This document shows positions 1 to 10,697 of a DNA stretch of 64,000 nt, one piece after another. The stretch spans positions 2,025,337 through 2,089,336 of the forward strand of contig NW_006921532.1 of the NCBI RefSeq assembly GCF_000340215.1, in the 5' to 3' direction. This DNA is from Pseudocercospora fijiensis CIRAD86 (Eukaryota > Ascomycota > Dothideomycetes > Mycosphaerellales > Mycosphaerellaceae). The translations under genes and the position numbers were made by a program. The notes beneath the pieces are model-generated. The model saw only the letters and a list, made by a program, of their open reading frames with translations, did not search any database and had not been told where the DNA came from. Numbering within the stretch: position 1 is the stretch's first letter; the number at the start of each line of letters is the position of its first letter.

Positions 1-349
1 TACTAGTAGCTATAGAGAAACACCCTTTCTTTTATAGCATCGTATCGTTAGGAATAGCTAGGCAGTAAATAGCTAGCTACCTTTTTTTTTTGTTTCCTAG
101 CTACCTAACTACTAGATTTTTTTTCCTAGCTACCCTAGCTAGCCTAACTACTAGAATTTCTTTCCTAGCTACCCTAACTACCTGAATTTTGCCTTCTATA
201 CGGCGGCTCTCTCCTACTAACGGAACCGAGCTACTATACCTAACGAATCCAAGCTCGTTTTTAGTCTTAATCCATCCTCTTTTAGTATAAGACACTCGAC
301 AAGTAAATGCTTAGGCCGAGTCTAACTACGAAACCTAAGACTAACTAAT

Positions 350-1600
350 AGCTCTATTAACTAATCCTAATCCTCGAACTCCTTCCGCTTCTTAGTAAAG
401 ACCTTAAAGAGCGCTCGAGCTTCTTTAGGTACTTACGGAGTAGTCGAGATAAAGCCGTATCGCTGAAATAGGTAATCCTTTAGAGGCTTATATAGAGATT
501 CAGAGAATTCTAACGCCAACCTATCCTACTAGCAGCTTAGATTCCGGATACAAGCCCTCTCTGCCTTAGTAAAGATTTTATATAGTAGTAGCACTCTACC
601 TTCGAGAAACGCTTTCTGTTTAACTGTTAGTATCTGCCGGCTACGAACGCCGGCTATATATACCGAGCATAGAATAATTACCTATACCCCTTCCTCCTAT
701 AGTAACACTTCTACCGTCCCTAGATACCTAGCCCCGATCGTATTAATCGCAAGCCACTTTGCCTTTATAGACGTAAAGGCTTCGCTCTAATACTAATAAA
801 GAAACTTCTACTCTATATCGAGGATATAAAGACGACTAGTCTCGATTCCAATCCTTGCTAGCTTTTCGTAGTAGCTTTAACTATGATTTTCTAGATTAAT
901 AGGACTTATACCTTAGCCCTTTACTAGTATCTCGTCTCTTTGACTGTGCTCGATCTACTCCTAGCGCTTATCGTCTATAGCGTTAGGCCCTAAGACTGCA
1001 CCTATTACTAGATCGACGTATAGTATCTCCTCGCTTTTTTCAGTTCCTTTATTCGTAGTATTAAGCTCTGTCGCGGCATCCTAAACTCTAGCATTGTTGT
1101 TCTCGGCTATCTAAACATCTCCGTTACTATCGGTCGTATCGATAGAGGTAGCGACTATAGGTCTAAATACTATTAGTTAATGTGTTAAAGAAAAATATGC
1201 TAGCTACAGCTACCGGCTACGGCTGCCGGCTATAGCTACTAGCTACGGCCGCTAGCTAGATTGACTTACGCTACTAGAACTTTACGCTCGAAAACTAGCC
1301 GCAATTCTTTCCTCCTCTTAGCCTTCTCTTAGGTTGTCTTCTTATTCTAACCTTCACTTTTTTCTATAGGCGCTAGCTATCGATAGAATGCCTTATTCCG
1401 CGCCTTTCTTCTCTTATCCTTAGCTCTTTTATCCTTATCCATCTTGTCCTTTCTCTCGCGGTCTCGTACGGAATTCTTCTTCGTAAAGTACTCCTCTTTA
1501 GTCTTACGCTTTTTAGTTAGACGCTTAGGCAAAACAAACTCGCGGTCTTTAGTTCTATCTTCTATTTAGCGCGCGGCGCGCTTCTCTCTTACTATTATAA
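350..1600 (-). pseudogene. Degraded minus-strand ORF of an unknown repeat
   Basis: Reading the minus strand and treating TAG/TAA as mutated CAG/CAA gives a fairly continuous frame of about 400 codons. It begins with a Lys/Arg/Glu-rich stretch (about 1270-1600, with runs like KDKRRKARNK) and continues into a more hydrophobic region at about 380-1100. I do not recognise a family. It could be the second ORF of the transposon that carries the MULE-like relic downstream, or a separate element. The continuity of the frame is my only evidence. Confidence 0.3.
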
Positions 1601-1760
1601 GGGAAAGGGGCGGGGGCGTAGTATATAGTAGTTATTGTCGGTATAGGTATAGAGGAAGAAGTTGAAAGTGTAAGAATATCGCGAAGCCCTAATTGTTGCC
1701 GCCTACGTAACGTTATATAGGTAAGCTTTCGCAACTACGGTAACTACACCCCGGCAATAG

Positions 1761-2024
1761 CAACTACGCCCTAGTAACGGCAACTACGCCCTAGTAACGG
1801 CAACCACGCCCTAGCAACGGTAATAAAGCGTAGTAAATACAACCTAGTAACTATTATAGCCGGCAATCGTAGCCGGCAGTCGAATAAGAGTGTCCTTGTA
1901 GCAAAACTACGCCCTAGTAACGGCAACTACGCCCTAGCAACGGCAAAAGAGCGTAGTAAATATAACAGAGTTACTATTATAGCCGGCAATCGTAGCCGGT
2001 AGTCGAATAAGAGTGTCCTTATAG
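1761..2024. repeat. Short tandem repeat, 20-bp unit inside a 120-bp duplication
   Basis: A 20-bp unit (CAACTACGCCCTAGTAACGG) occurs at 1761-1780, 1781-1800 and, with two changes, 1801-1820. It recurs at about 1903-1942. The whole stretch 1801-1905 (unit plus GCGTAGTAAATA, CCGGCAATCGTAGCCGG and GAATAAGAGTGTCCTT) is repeated at 1923-2025 with a few transitions. CCGGCAATCGTAGCCGG is itself nearly palindromic. This looks like subterminal or intergenic repeat DNA of the transposon, not coding sequence. Confidence 0.75.
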
Positions 2025-2149
2025 TAAAACCAATACAGTCTCTAGTTCAAACTAGGAATCTATATAGTTCGAAAAAACCAAACCGGAACTAGGGAGCTAG
2101 TTCGCCGCTAAGAAACCAAACTATATACGTTTAGTAGTTCGGAAACCGA

Positions 2150-3600
2150 ACTACTGCGGGGTCTAGGTAGCTAGATTAACAGTCCTTAAACTAGCAAGTT
2201 TCTACGGTTGTTTACTTATATAATCTATAGCTAGACTAAAGCCGAGTTTAATAAGAACGCACGGAAATTAGACAACGTATATCCTATATTTAAGGCCTAT
2301 CTCAATAATAACTAGTAGCGATACAAGGTCTATATCGTAGACTGCTAGACTAACGAAGTTCTACACTTTAGTTATAAGACAACCTCGCGAGTTGAAGCTA
2401 CGTATAGACGTATTAAAGTCTAGCTTAACTATAGCAGCCGCTACGATATCTTTACCTTATTTAAGAGCCTTCTTAACTAGTAGAAAGAAGGGCATAACCG
2501 TCGCCGTATTCGCCTTGCTAAGAACCTAAAGAGGTGTAACAAGGCACTTACTAGACTATTTTAGGCAAGCGTTTCTCGAGTTGTAAGCGATTACTATCTT
2601 CTCGAGGTAAAGGTTCTATACTAACGCGCTAACGACCTCCTACGGACTATAACTAACGAGAATAGCAACGAGATTAAGCACTCGGCGTACTCGTATACCT
2701 GCTTACAATGCCGCTATAACGACTACCTTAGTAAGACCTATAGTTATCCTTATAAATACGACATTATAAAGCTTCTCGAAACAGGTAGAAGCCGCGCTAT
2801 ACTATTGCCGAGCCACTTCTATAAGCACTAGTTAATTGATTTCCGTAGAACGTTTAATCTACGAGAACCGGAAGTAATCTTTAGCAACCGCAAACCTCTT
2901 ACTAGCGGAGCTACATTATATACTACAAAGCGAGTAGCAACGGCTCGAGAACTAGATAATTTAAATAAGACTATAGCGGCTAAGAAGCGGAAGACTTTAA
3001 TAGTAAGAATAGCGGACTTTACACTCGAGCCTAGCGTATCGCTTACTTAGTTAAGAACTACCGTTAAGCACTATAAGTGCATAAAGAGCTAATACCGCAC
3101 TTAATAGTGCCCTTGCTAGAAGGCTAATCGACCGTATAGCTCTGCTTACTATCTAAGCGGCTTCGAGTGTTATAATTTACGAGTTAAGCCTTTATTATTA
3201 CTTCTAGCCGCTCCGGAGCTACCTTCTAAGCTAAATCTACTTCGCCGAGAGATTAAGGACCTTCGAGTATATAAGAACAACCGTCTATAGTTAGAAGAAC
3301 AGTAGGCAAGACAACAGGTAGAATATAACCGCTAATAGGCGGTATTCTATAAGCAATAACGATAATAGGCTGCTTAGTACTACCGCTAGCAGCTATCGCT
3401 TATATAGCTAGTACGGTAGATAATAAGCCCTCTATACTATAACGTACTATAACAATAGTACTATTAGTTTACTTAGCACTATTAGTTTACTTAGCAATAG
3501 TAGTATACTAGTTAGTAGCTAAGAGACTAGTATAAGCTAGTATATATAGCTTCGCGTAGTTATAAGGCGGCAGGTCGCAATCCGCTTAGACCTAAGTAGA
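2150..3600 (+). pseudogene. MULE-like transposase relic (C-terminal part, RIP-mutated)
   Basis: With TAG/TAA read as mutated glutamine codons, the plus strand gives a long frame of about 400 residues. A basic helical region (about 2450-2600) is followed at about 2690-2830 by a segment laid out like the SWIM zinc finger of Mutator-like transposases: a C-x2-C pair, then SYPYKYD. In the family this second part is PCxH, and TGC to TAC and CAC to TAC are exactly the changes RIP makes, turning Cys and His into Tyr. After it comes HFYKHQLIDF, resembling the family's W-x-I-D segment, and a Gln-rich tail. The catalytic DDE part was not identified. MULE assignment is moderate and the frame is dead. Confidence 0.45.
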
Positions 3601-4118
3601 TAGCTAACAACTAATAACACCTTCAATTTTGCTATACTACTAATTTGCTAACAAACTTTAGCTTTATAGCTAGTAGTAGTATTACACTATATAGTATATA
3701 GTAGTTGCCCGGCTAGCGGGGCCTATATCGACGCGATTATCCGCTTCTATACGCGATTATATATAGAATAGCCGATCTCGTAATCTCGGGATATGCTAGG
3801 GCTCGGGCGGGTAGCTGGGGCTCGGTTTAGTCTCGAGGTGGCTTAAGAGGTGAGCACCGGGCAACGAGTCGCTACAGGTTAGAGTTAGAATGGAGCTTGA
3901 AAGTATTCTATTCTAGGCTCGCGCACAGTTCCTGTTGCTTCGGCACTGGCTCCGCTTCTCAGCGTACTTCTGATACCGGCTCTCACACATCTGACGTCTA
4001 CGAAACCTACAAGCCGTTTCTCTCCATCCGTCTTACCAAGCAGCAAACATCAAAAGCCATCAAAAGTATCATAATGGACTTGGAGAGATAGCGAAAACAT
4101 TCCAGCGGATGATCCGCA

Positions 4119-5146
4119 ATGTCTGATGGCGCTGCTCAGAAGAAGACGAGTTTAGGTATTCCATCGTAGACCTTCTCTTCAGAATTTCGGCTTAGCTAAC
4201 AACACAACACGCAGGCTTCCATTTCATTGCTGGGCTAGGCTCTGGTTGCGCAAGTGCGGCATTACTACAACCAGCAGACTTGCTCAAGACTCGTGTACAG
4301 CAGTCGCACGCTTCCTCGCTTCGACAAGCTCTTCGTGAAGTCCTCGATGGACCGAGTCCGATTCGTCAACTATGGCGCGGCACATCGCCCTCGGTCATTA
4401 GAACTGGCTTTGGCTCAGCTCTCTACTTTGGGATGCTGAATCAGATGAGGCAATATGTCTCCAAACTACCGGCAATGCCGTTAGCTGGTGAAGCGACGAC
4501 TTCCAAAGGATCCTCTGTACTTCCGAAACTTGGAAATGTGGCGAACTTGGCTACCGGCGCCGCTGCCAGAGTGGCTGCAGGCTTCATCATGAACCCTATT
4601 ACAGTCCTCAAGGTCAGATATGAGAGCACGCACTACTCCTACACCAGTCTGGCAGGAGCCGCGAGAGATATTGTGCGGACGGAAGGAGCAAGAGGTTTCT
4701 TTGCTGGCTTTGGTGCTACAGCAGTTCGGGATGCTCCCTACGCCGGACTGTACGTCTTGATCTATGAACAATCGAAGGCGCAGCTTGGCAAGATGTCGCA
4801 GATTGTTGCAGGCCCTAATGGTGAACCTGCAGTCCGATCGATGTCGAGCTCAGCCAGTATCAATTTCGTGTCAGGCGTATTAGCCGCCATGACTGCCACG
4901 ACTTTGACGAATCCTTTCGACGCCATCAAGACAAGACTCCAGATTGCCCCTGGGAAATATAGGAACATGCTGACAGCAGCGAGGATGATGCTGCAGCAGG
5001 AAGGTGTCAAAAGTATGTTCTGTGGCCTCAGTCTGCGTATAGGCCGCAAAGCCGTCAGTAGTGCATTGACGTGGACTGTTTACGAAGAGCTGATTCGAAG
5101 GGCGGAAAATGCCTTGGAAGAGAAGGCAGCAATCGCACCCCGATGA
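4119..5146 (+). CDS. HEM25: Mitochondrial glycine carrier Hem25 (SLC25A38 family)
   Basis: Mitochondrial carrier of the inner membrane. The family imports glycine for 5-aminolevulinate and so heme synthesis. Two exons are inferred: 4119-4155 (start [12 protein letters not shown]) and 4215-5146. They are separated by an intron starting GTATTC and ending ACACGCAG, which restores the opening HFIAGLGSG. The product is about 322 aa, normal for the family. Three carrier repeats are visible with signatures PADLLK (first repeat, in [14 protein letters not shown]), PITVLK and PFDAIK, each followed by K/R-x-R. The [14 protein letters not shown] segment is highly characteristic of SLC25A38/Hem25 as opposed to other carriers. 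A plain open frame begins only at codon 23 or so, because the first exon is tiny. It lies next to a RIP block but shows none of its composition. Confidence 0.88.
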
Positions 5147-6170
5147 CCAATAACAACTGACTTATGGCGCCAAAATAGAACCAGGATCTATTACTCTACT
5201 CCTCACATGGACGTAAAGCGACGGAGCTACTTGGGTCAATTTCTGACTTCTTACGTCGAACACTCTCAGATCTGCTCTCGTGCCACTTCTCGACGGGCTC
5301 TCCTCGCATCAGAACAGGAATATAGCAGTCGCCGAAAAATCTACAGATCCTCTCTCTCTTGCTGCATCCTTTGTAGCACCTGACCACCGATCAAGACGAG
5401 GTTGGTGAGGTTGCGAGGCGCAATACCCGTATGACCCTTCTTCGTACCTTCATTGTGACAAAGAGGCTTCTTAGCTTGCAACGATTCCTATGTTTAAATC
5501 CAAGTGAGTTCAGCCTTCGCTTAAGGGTGATCAGCCCCTTCAAATTAGCATCGTCCAAGCAATGTGGTATCAGTAGAACATGATCCGCTGGTAGGTTCAG
5601 AGAGCCTGGTGGATCTGGCTATGATTCCATTCCATCAGGAAGTGCCCATTGCTCGTGGAGAGCATCGTAGCATGGCCTAATGTAAGCGAATGATGACAGC
5701 TGTGAGGATGGAATAAAGATGCTGAGAGTCAGAGTGACATGTGAATGGAGCTGGCGTCGCGAGTGACGTAGCGGTAGAATCACCAGTGCAGCTTGTGCAG
5801 CCTAGCCGAAAAAGGAACGGTGTTTTGCTTGGCGAAGTGCAAGAACCTGTCCCTGGCCTTGCTGGCTCTGATGAGTTGAGAGAGACGCAGGCGAGCCGCA
5901 AGCCCCCCTCCCCCCCGTTGCCTCTGCATCAAGAACATCCCCTCCATCTCTGCTGGGCGCGCCGCTATAGCATCGACGCTACGAGACGAATCATCCCGAA
6001 GATCTGCATCCACGAAAACACACGCACATTGATCGGACAGGAGGAGAGGAGGATAGCTGGAAGCTGGGTGGAGGACGAGCGCGAGAGCAGCAATCACAAC
6101 ACGACACTCCCGCATCAAGCGACCACTCTGTACATATCCTCGCAATCCAAGTCGCGACAAAGCCGTCAGT
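5147..6170. other. Intergenic region, HEM25 to DNM1
   Basis: About 1 kb without a convincing gene. It must contain the HEM25 3' end and the DNM1 promoter and leader. The last 300 bp are rich in CA/AC and C runs (for example 5900-5925), usual for fungal leaders. Open frames here are short and resemble no family I know. Confidence 0.6.
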
Positions 6171-8697
6171 ATGGCTGCGCTCGGCGAGGAGCTGCTGAGC
6201 GTGGTCAACCGGCTGCAGGATCTGGTCTTCAACACCATCGGCAACGATTCTCTCGATCTGCCACAAATCGTACGTCCGTACACCTCATGCATCCTACCGA
6301 GAGTAGATGGCGCGATCGAAGCAGCTGGTATGTGCGCAGATCATGACTGACGCTCTCACAGGTTGTAGTCGGATCGCAGTCCTCTGGCAAGTCGTCTGTG
6401 CTCGAAAACATTGTTGCCAGAGATTTCTTGCCTCGCGGTAGCGGCATCGTCACGCGCAGACCTCTCATTCTCCAGCTCATCAATATCCCATCCGAGGCCG
6501 ACAAGCCTAGCGATCACGAAATACACGTGCCTCATACACCGGCCGCGGCCGCAGGACAAAAACAAAATGAGTGGGGAGAGTTCAGCCATATGCCCGGCCG
6601 CAAGTTCTACGACTTCCAAGAGGTGAAGAGGGAGATCGAAAATGAGACAGCGAGAATCGCAGGCAGTAATAAGGGCATCAACAGACAACCTATCAACCTC
6701 AAAGTCTATTCGCCAAGTGTGCTCAGTCTCACACTCGTGGATTTGCCGGGCTTAACCAAGGTTCCCATTGGCGACCAACCCTCAGACATCGAGAAGCAAA
6801 CGCGCAATCTGATTTCTGAGTATATCGCCAAACCAAACAGTATCATCTTGGCCGTGTCGCCTGCAAACGTGGATCTTGTCAACTCTGAGGCTCTCAAGCT
6901 CGCGCGACAAGTCGACCCAACTGGCAAGCGTACCGTCGGTGTTCTGACTAAGCTCGACTTGATGGACCATGGCACAAACGCGTTGGATATCTTGTCAGGA
7001 CGAGTCTACCCACTCAAGCTCGGATTCATTGGTGTGGTCAACAGATCGCAGCAGGACATTCAGGGCAACAAGTCAATGGAAGATGCTCTCCAGGCAGAGC
7101 GCGACTTCTTCCGCATGCACCCAGCCTATCGAAACATCGCCTCGCGATGTGGAACTCAGTTCTTGGCAAAGACTCTCAGCCAAACCCTGATGGGACACAT
7201 CCGAGAAAGGTTGCCCGACATCAAGGCGCGACTCAACACTTTGATGGGCCAGACTCAGCAGGAGCTGGCATCATATGGCACAGATACCTTCACCGGAAAG
7301 GAGCACAGAGGATCATTAATACTTCAGCTCATGACCCGATTCGCAACATCATTCATCTCCTCCATCGATGGTACGTCTTCTGAGATCAGCACCAAGGAGC
7401 TATGTGGTGGTGCGCGGATATACTATATCTTCAACTCTGTTTTCGGCAACAGCTTGGACTTGATTGATCCCACTCAAAACCTCACCGCGCTCGACATTCG
7501 CACCGCCATACGAAACTCCACTGGACCGCGACCTTCGCTATTCGTGCCCGAATTGGCATTCGATCTATTGGTGAAGCCACAAATCAAGCTCCTTGAGATT
7601 CCCAGTCAACGATGTGTCGAGCTCGTGTATGAGGAGCTTATCAAAATCTGCCACACATGCTACTCGAACGAGCTTGCAAGATATCCACGACTCCAAGGCA
7701 AATTGATCGAGGTGATATCAGATTTGTTGCGCGAACGTCTCGGGCCGACCTCTACATATGTGGAAAGTTTGATTTCAATACAGCGCGCATACATTAATAC
7801 AAATCATCCAAACTTCCTTGGCGCTGCAGCTGCCATGAGTGGTGTCATGCAAGACAAGCATGAAAAAGAGAAGAAGGCAGCAGCCGCTGAGGAGAAGAGG
7901 AAACGAGACGAGCGAAGACGGAAGGAGCTGAACGGTGTAAACGGCACCGAGACTCCTGAAGACGATGAAGAGGAGCACAGTCGCGTCTTGCCATTGCGTT
8001 CGGCGGCCAAGGCAAAGGAGAGTAGAAGCATGAGCCCCGCCGTTGGTCGAGATGGACACAGACTTACGCACTCTACGAGTGTGCCAAATGGTGCTCCGAG
8101 CGGCGGCAGAGATTCGTTTCTCAACTACTTCTTTGGAAAGGAGAACGGCCCAACAACCGGACCACTGCCAGGCCAGAGTTCAGGCTTCTCAGGAGCGTCA
8201 GGGCCCAGCAGACATGTCAGCCAGAATATCGAGCCGAACATCACCGCAAGCTTCAGGAGAGGTGACACGCGACCTCTGCCGCAGCCTGAGCCTGTGATCA
8301 GTGACGACTTCGCGCAGGAGGAGAACGCGTTGGTAAGTTTTTGCTGATATCTGTCCATCATACGCACATGCTAACATCCGCTCAGGACGATCCTACCGGA
8401 CCTGCCCTAACTGAGCGTGAATCCCTCGAGACCGAGCTCATTCGAAGACTGATCAACAACTACTTCAACATTGTCCGGGAAACGATTGCCGACCAGGTGC
8501 CGAAGGCGGTGATGCATCTGCTCGTGAACCATACCAAAGACGTAGTGCAGAATCGTCTGGTGTCTGAGCTTTACCGCGAAACTCTGTTCGAGGAACTTCT
8601 GTATGAGGACGATGGCGTAAGAGAGGAACGTGAGAAGTGCGAGAAGCTCCTGGCGACTTACAAAGAGGCGAGCAAAATTATTGGTGAAGTTTTATGA
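6171..8697 (+). CDS. DNM1: Dynamin-related GTPase Dnm1 (mitochondrial/peroxisomal fission)
   Basis: Large GTPase that oligomerises on mitochondria and peroxisomes and drives their fission. Three exons are inferred: 6171-6269, 6362-8332 and 8386-8697, with introns GTACGT..CACAG and GTAAGT..CTCAG, giving about 793 aa. The N-terminus MAALGEELLSVVNRLQDL and the length fit filamentous-fungal DnmA better than the roughly 700-aa Vps1. The G1 loop GSQSSGKSS is split off by the first intron. G3 is DLPGL (about residue 159) and G4 is TKLD (about 228). The dynamin middle domain follows, then a charged Lys/Glu-rich variable insert (about residues 530-680, typical of the Drp1/Dnm1 B insert). The GTPase effector domain is in the last exon (ending EKLLATYKEASKIIGEVL). 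The usual GRDFLPRG reads ARDFLPRG here. Confidence 0.92.
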
Positions 8698-9240
8698 GTG
8701 CAGGTCAAGACTCGGGATTGTGGTTGATATGAATTGGCGAAAAATAGCATTTATCATTCCGCTCTATCAGTTTTACGAGCGAAGGGCGTTCACGACTGAG
8801 CTCTCTGGGCCAAGATGGCAGAGTCAGAGACGAGCGAGCAGGAACTCGTGGAAGCTGTTGTGTATAGATCTTGGAGGAAGGCTGTACACTACTCTCCATT
8901 GTCGCCAACAAGATGCCGAAAGGCAAATCTGTCAAAGGGCCATCACTCCTCTGTGTGGCACGCTCCGGTAGTCGCATGCCCATGAAACGAAACAGGGGAC
9001 GCACTGTAGGAAAGACTTTCTGATAGAACGTGGAAGATCAAGGAGGCATGTGAAGACGCTAGACACCGGCAAAAGCTCGGCCATCACCGCGAATGTGCGC
9101 CATCTTAATCAACAAACAATTCTCTTTTGAGCTTCGCGAAGTGAAGCAAACCCGGAAATTGGCCGAACTTCAACGTCGAGCTGCAACTCGCTGGACAGGT
9201 CGCATCACCATACAATGCTCAATCCTAGAACGCCAACGTA
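8698..9240. other. Intergenic region
   Basis: About 540 bp between the DNM1 stop and the next start. No gene or repeat is recognised. It should hold the DNM1 terminator and the promoter of the ZZ-finger gene. Confidence 0.55.
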
Positions 9241-10554
9241 ATGGGCGCCACACCAAACTACAGCGCAGACGAACGAATAGTCGTCCGACTGCTGTTCGAG
9301 CAATTTCCAAGCTCATCGGATTCTGAGCGCCGCGCCGTCATCTTCAATATCGTTTTCGCGGAGGAACATGATGCCGTCGGACTGAAAGATGGACGGGATG
9401 CGGACAGTCTGAAGTCTTGTTGGTCGAATAGACATCGCAAGGGTCGCGAGGCCGCTTGGAGATCTGTTCTGCAAGGACCTCTAGAAGGCGCCGAGGAGCA
9501 ATGGAATGAACTGCGCGATCGAGTTCAACGTGCAAATGAGGCGCTCGGGGAGGAGAAGGAAGAGAGGACACCTGTTGATCCTGAAGACGCGAACGCAGGG
9601 AAGTATCAGAGACGTGTGCCACTTGGCCTGGGCTGACTGTTTTCAGGCGACACGCTCTGCGATGGATGCGATCTCAATATCACGAAAGGGGACGTCGACA
9701 GCTATCAGTGCGTATATTGCGCTCAGAGCGACTACTGCGTCGAATGCTACGAGAACTCGAACATCGAGAAGTGCCATCCCGGCAAGGAGTATGCCCGTCT
9801 CACGCCTGCTCGGCGTGCGGAATTCGATGCGCGCATGGCTGCGAATCGCCGTCATGAAGAGGAAGAAGATGATAACGACGACGACAACACGGCTCAGCAA
9901 GATGTCGATAGGATCATGCAAGATGCAGCATCCACGACGGAAATCGACTCCGAATCGCCCTCAACGACCGCACCTCTCAATTCACAGCCCCTGCCTCAGA
10001 TCAACTCCAAGCCATCACCAAGAACTGCGCCGCGCAATTCAAACACTTACGCCTGGTACACAGAAACGCCGCTCCAGATGATCCACAAGTCGCAAATAGT
10101 CTGGGCTTCTGACTCAGCGTTCTGGACCCCGAATGAAACCGATCAGCAACCTGTCCCATACGACTCACCAGTCTACAAAGCCGGTGGCAAAGTTCATCGT
10201 GTCACTATCAGCGGAAGGTCAGACTCTGAGAGCTTCAAGGCGGAAGACTGCATGGTTTGTTCCAAATGTCCTGATTGTGGAAGCAACGCCGTCCCCTTCG
10301 AAGGTGAAAATGAAGGTACGCCCTTCGTACACACCGCCGATACAATCAGAACTGGCCGAGGATTGACATTCGATCCAATCCAGACCCCGAAATTTGATCG
10401 GCAGAATTCAAAATTCTCGGATGCCAGTCTGCATAATGTGCTCTATCACGACGGATTACCGCGAATCACTGCTTTGTGCATTGTTCGGAAATGCTACTGC
10501 TATAGCGAGGCGCTTTTGAGGGGGAACTGGGAAGAGCAAGCTCGAGTTGGATGA
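9241..10554 (+). CDS. ZZ-type zinc-finger protein of unknown role
   Basis: Exon 1 starts at 9241 (MGATPNYSADERIVVRLLFE). Its first 80 residues look like a helical domain with SCWSNRHRKGREAAW. After an intron ending CTGACTGTTTTCAG (acceptor at 9646, good branch point) the second exon (9647-10554) opens with a ZZ zinc finger: CDGCDLNITKGDVDSYQCVYC, then DYCVECYEN and the CHPGKEYARL end. An acidic Asp/Glu run and a Ser/Pro/Thr-rich linker follow, then a C-terminal domain with a second cysteine pair group (MVCSKCPDCG). ZZ fingers bind protein ligands such as histone tails or N-degrons, but which applies here is unknown. The donor is unsettled: GTGTGC at 9614 would give a 33-nt intron, GTGCAA at 9530 a 117-nt one; both keep the frame. 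The product is about 400-430 aa. Confidence 0.7.
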
Positions 10555-10697
10555 AGTGTGAAGACAAGTCGGAGAAAACGGTTGGATAGAGCAAGAGCTT
10601 GGATTGGAGACGCATCAAATGTCTATGGCGGATTGGCGGATTCTAGCTGCGCAGGCGCATCCAGCTTTTAGATACCAAGTCGTGAAACGCACCTCCA

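Larger units (their letters stand above)
1..3850. repeat. RIP-mutated repeat block, open at the left edge
   Basis: This block has the composition of the other mutated repeats in the window. CpA and TpG are almost absent, TpA is very common, and CpG and CpC/GpG are retained. For example, line 2281-2340 has no TG, two CA and about a dozen TA. No frame stays open for long because TAG and TAA recur in every frame. It contains a MULE-like transposase relic (about 2150-3600), a tandem repeat region (1761-2024) and a possible degraded minus-strand ORF (about 350-1600). The block runs off the window to the left and fades into ordinary sequence near 3850, just upstream of the HEM25 gene. Repeat identity cannot be settled without other genomic copies. 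Confidence 0.85.

Noticed and set aside
5741..6346. Open frame of about 200 codons before and across DNM1 exon 1
   Set aside because: Low-complexity, no family resemblance, overlaps the promoter and first exon of DNM1 in another frame.
6270..8390. VPS1 instead of DNM1
   Set aside because: Length about 793 aa, the MAALGEELL start and the long charged insert before the effector domain fit Dnm1/DnmA better than the shorter Vps1.
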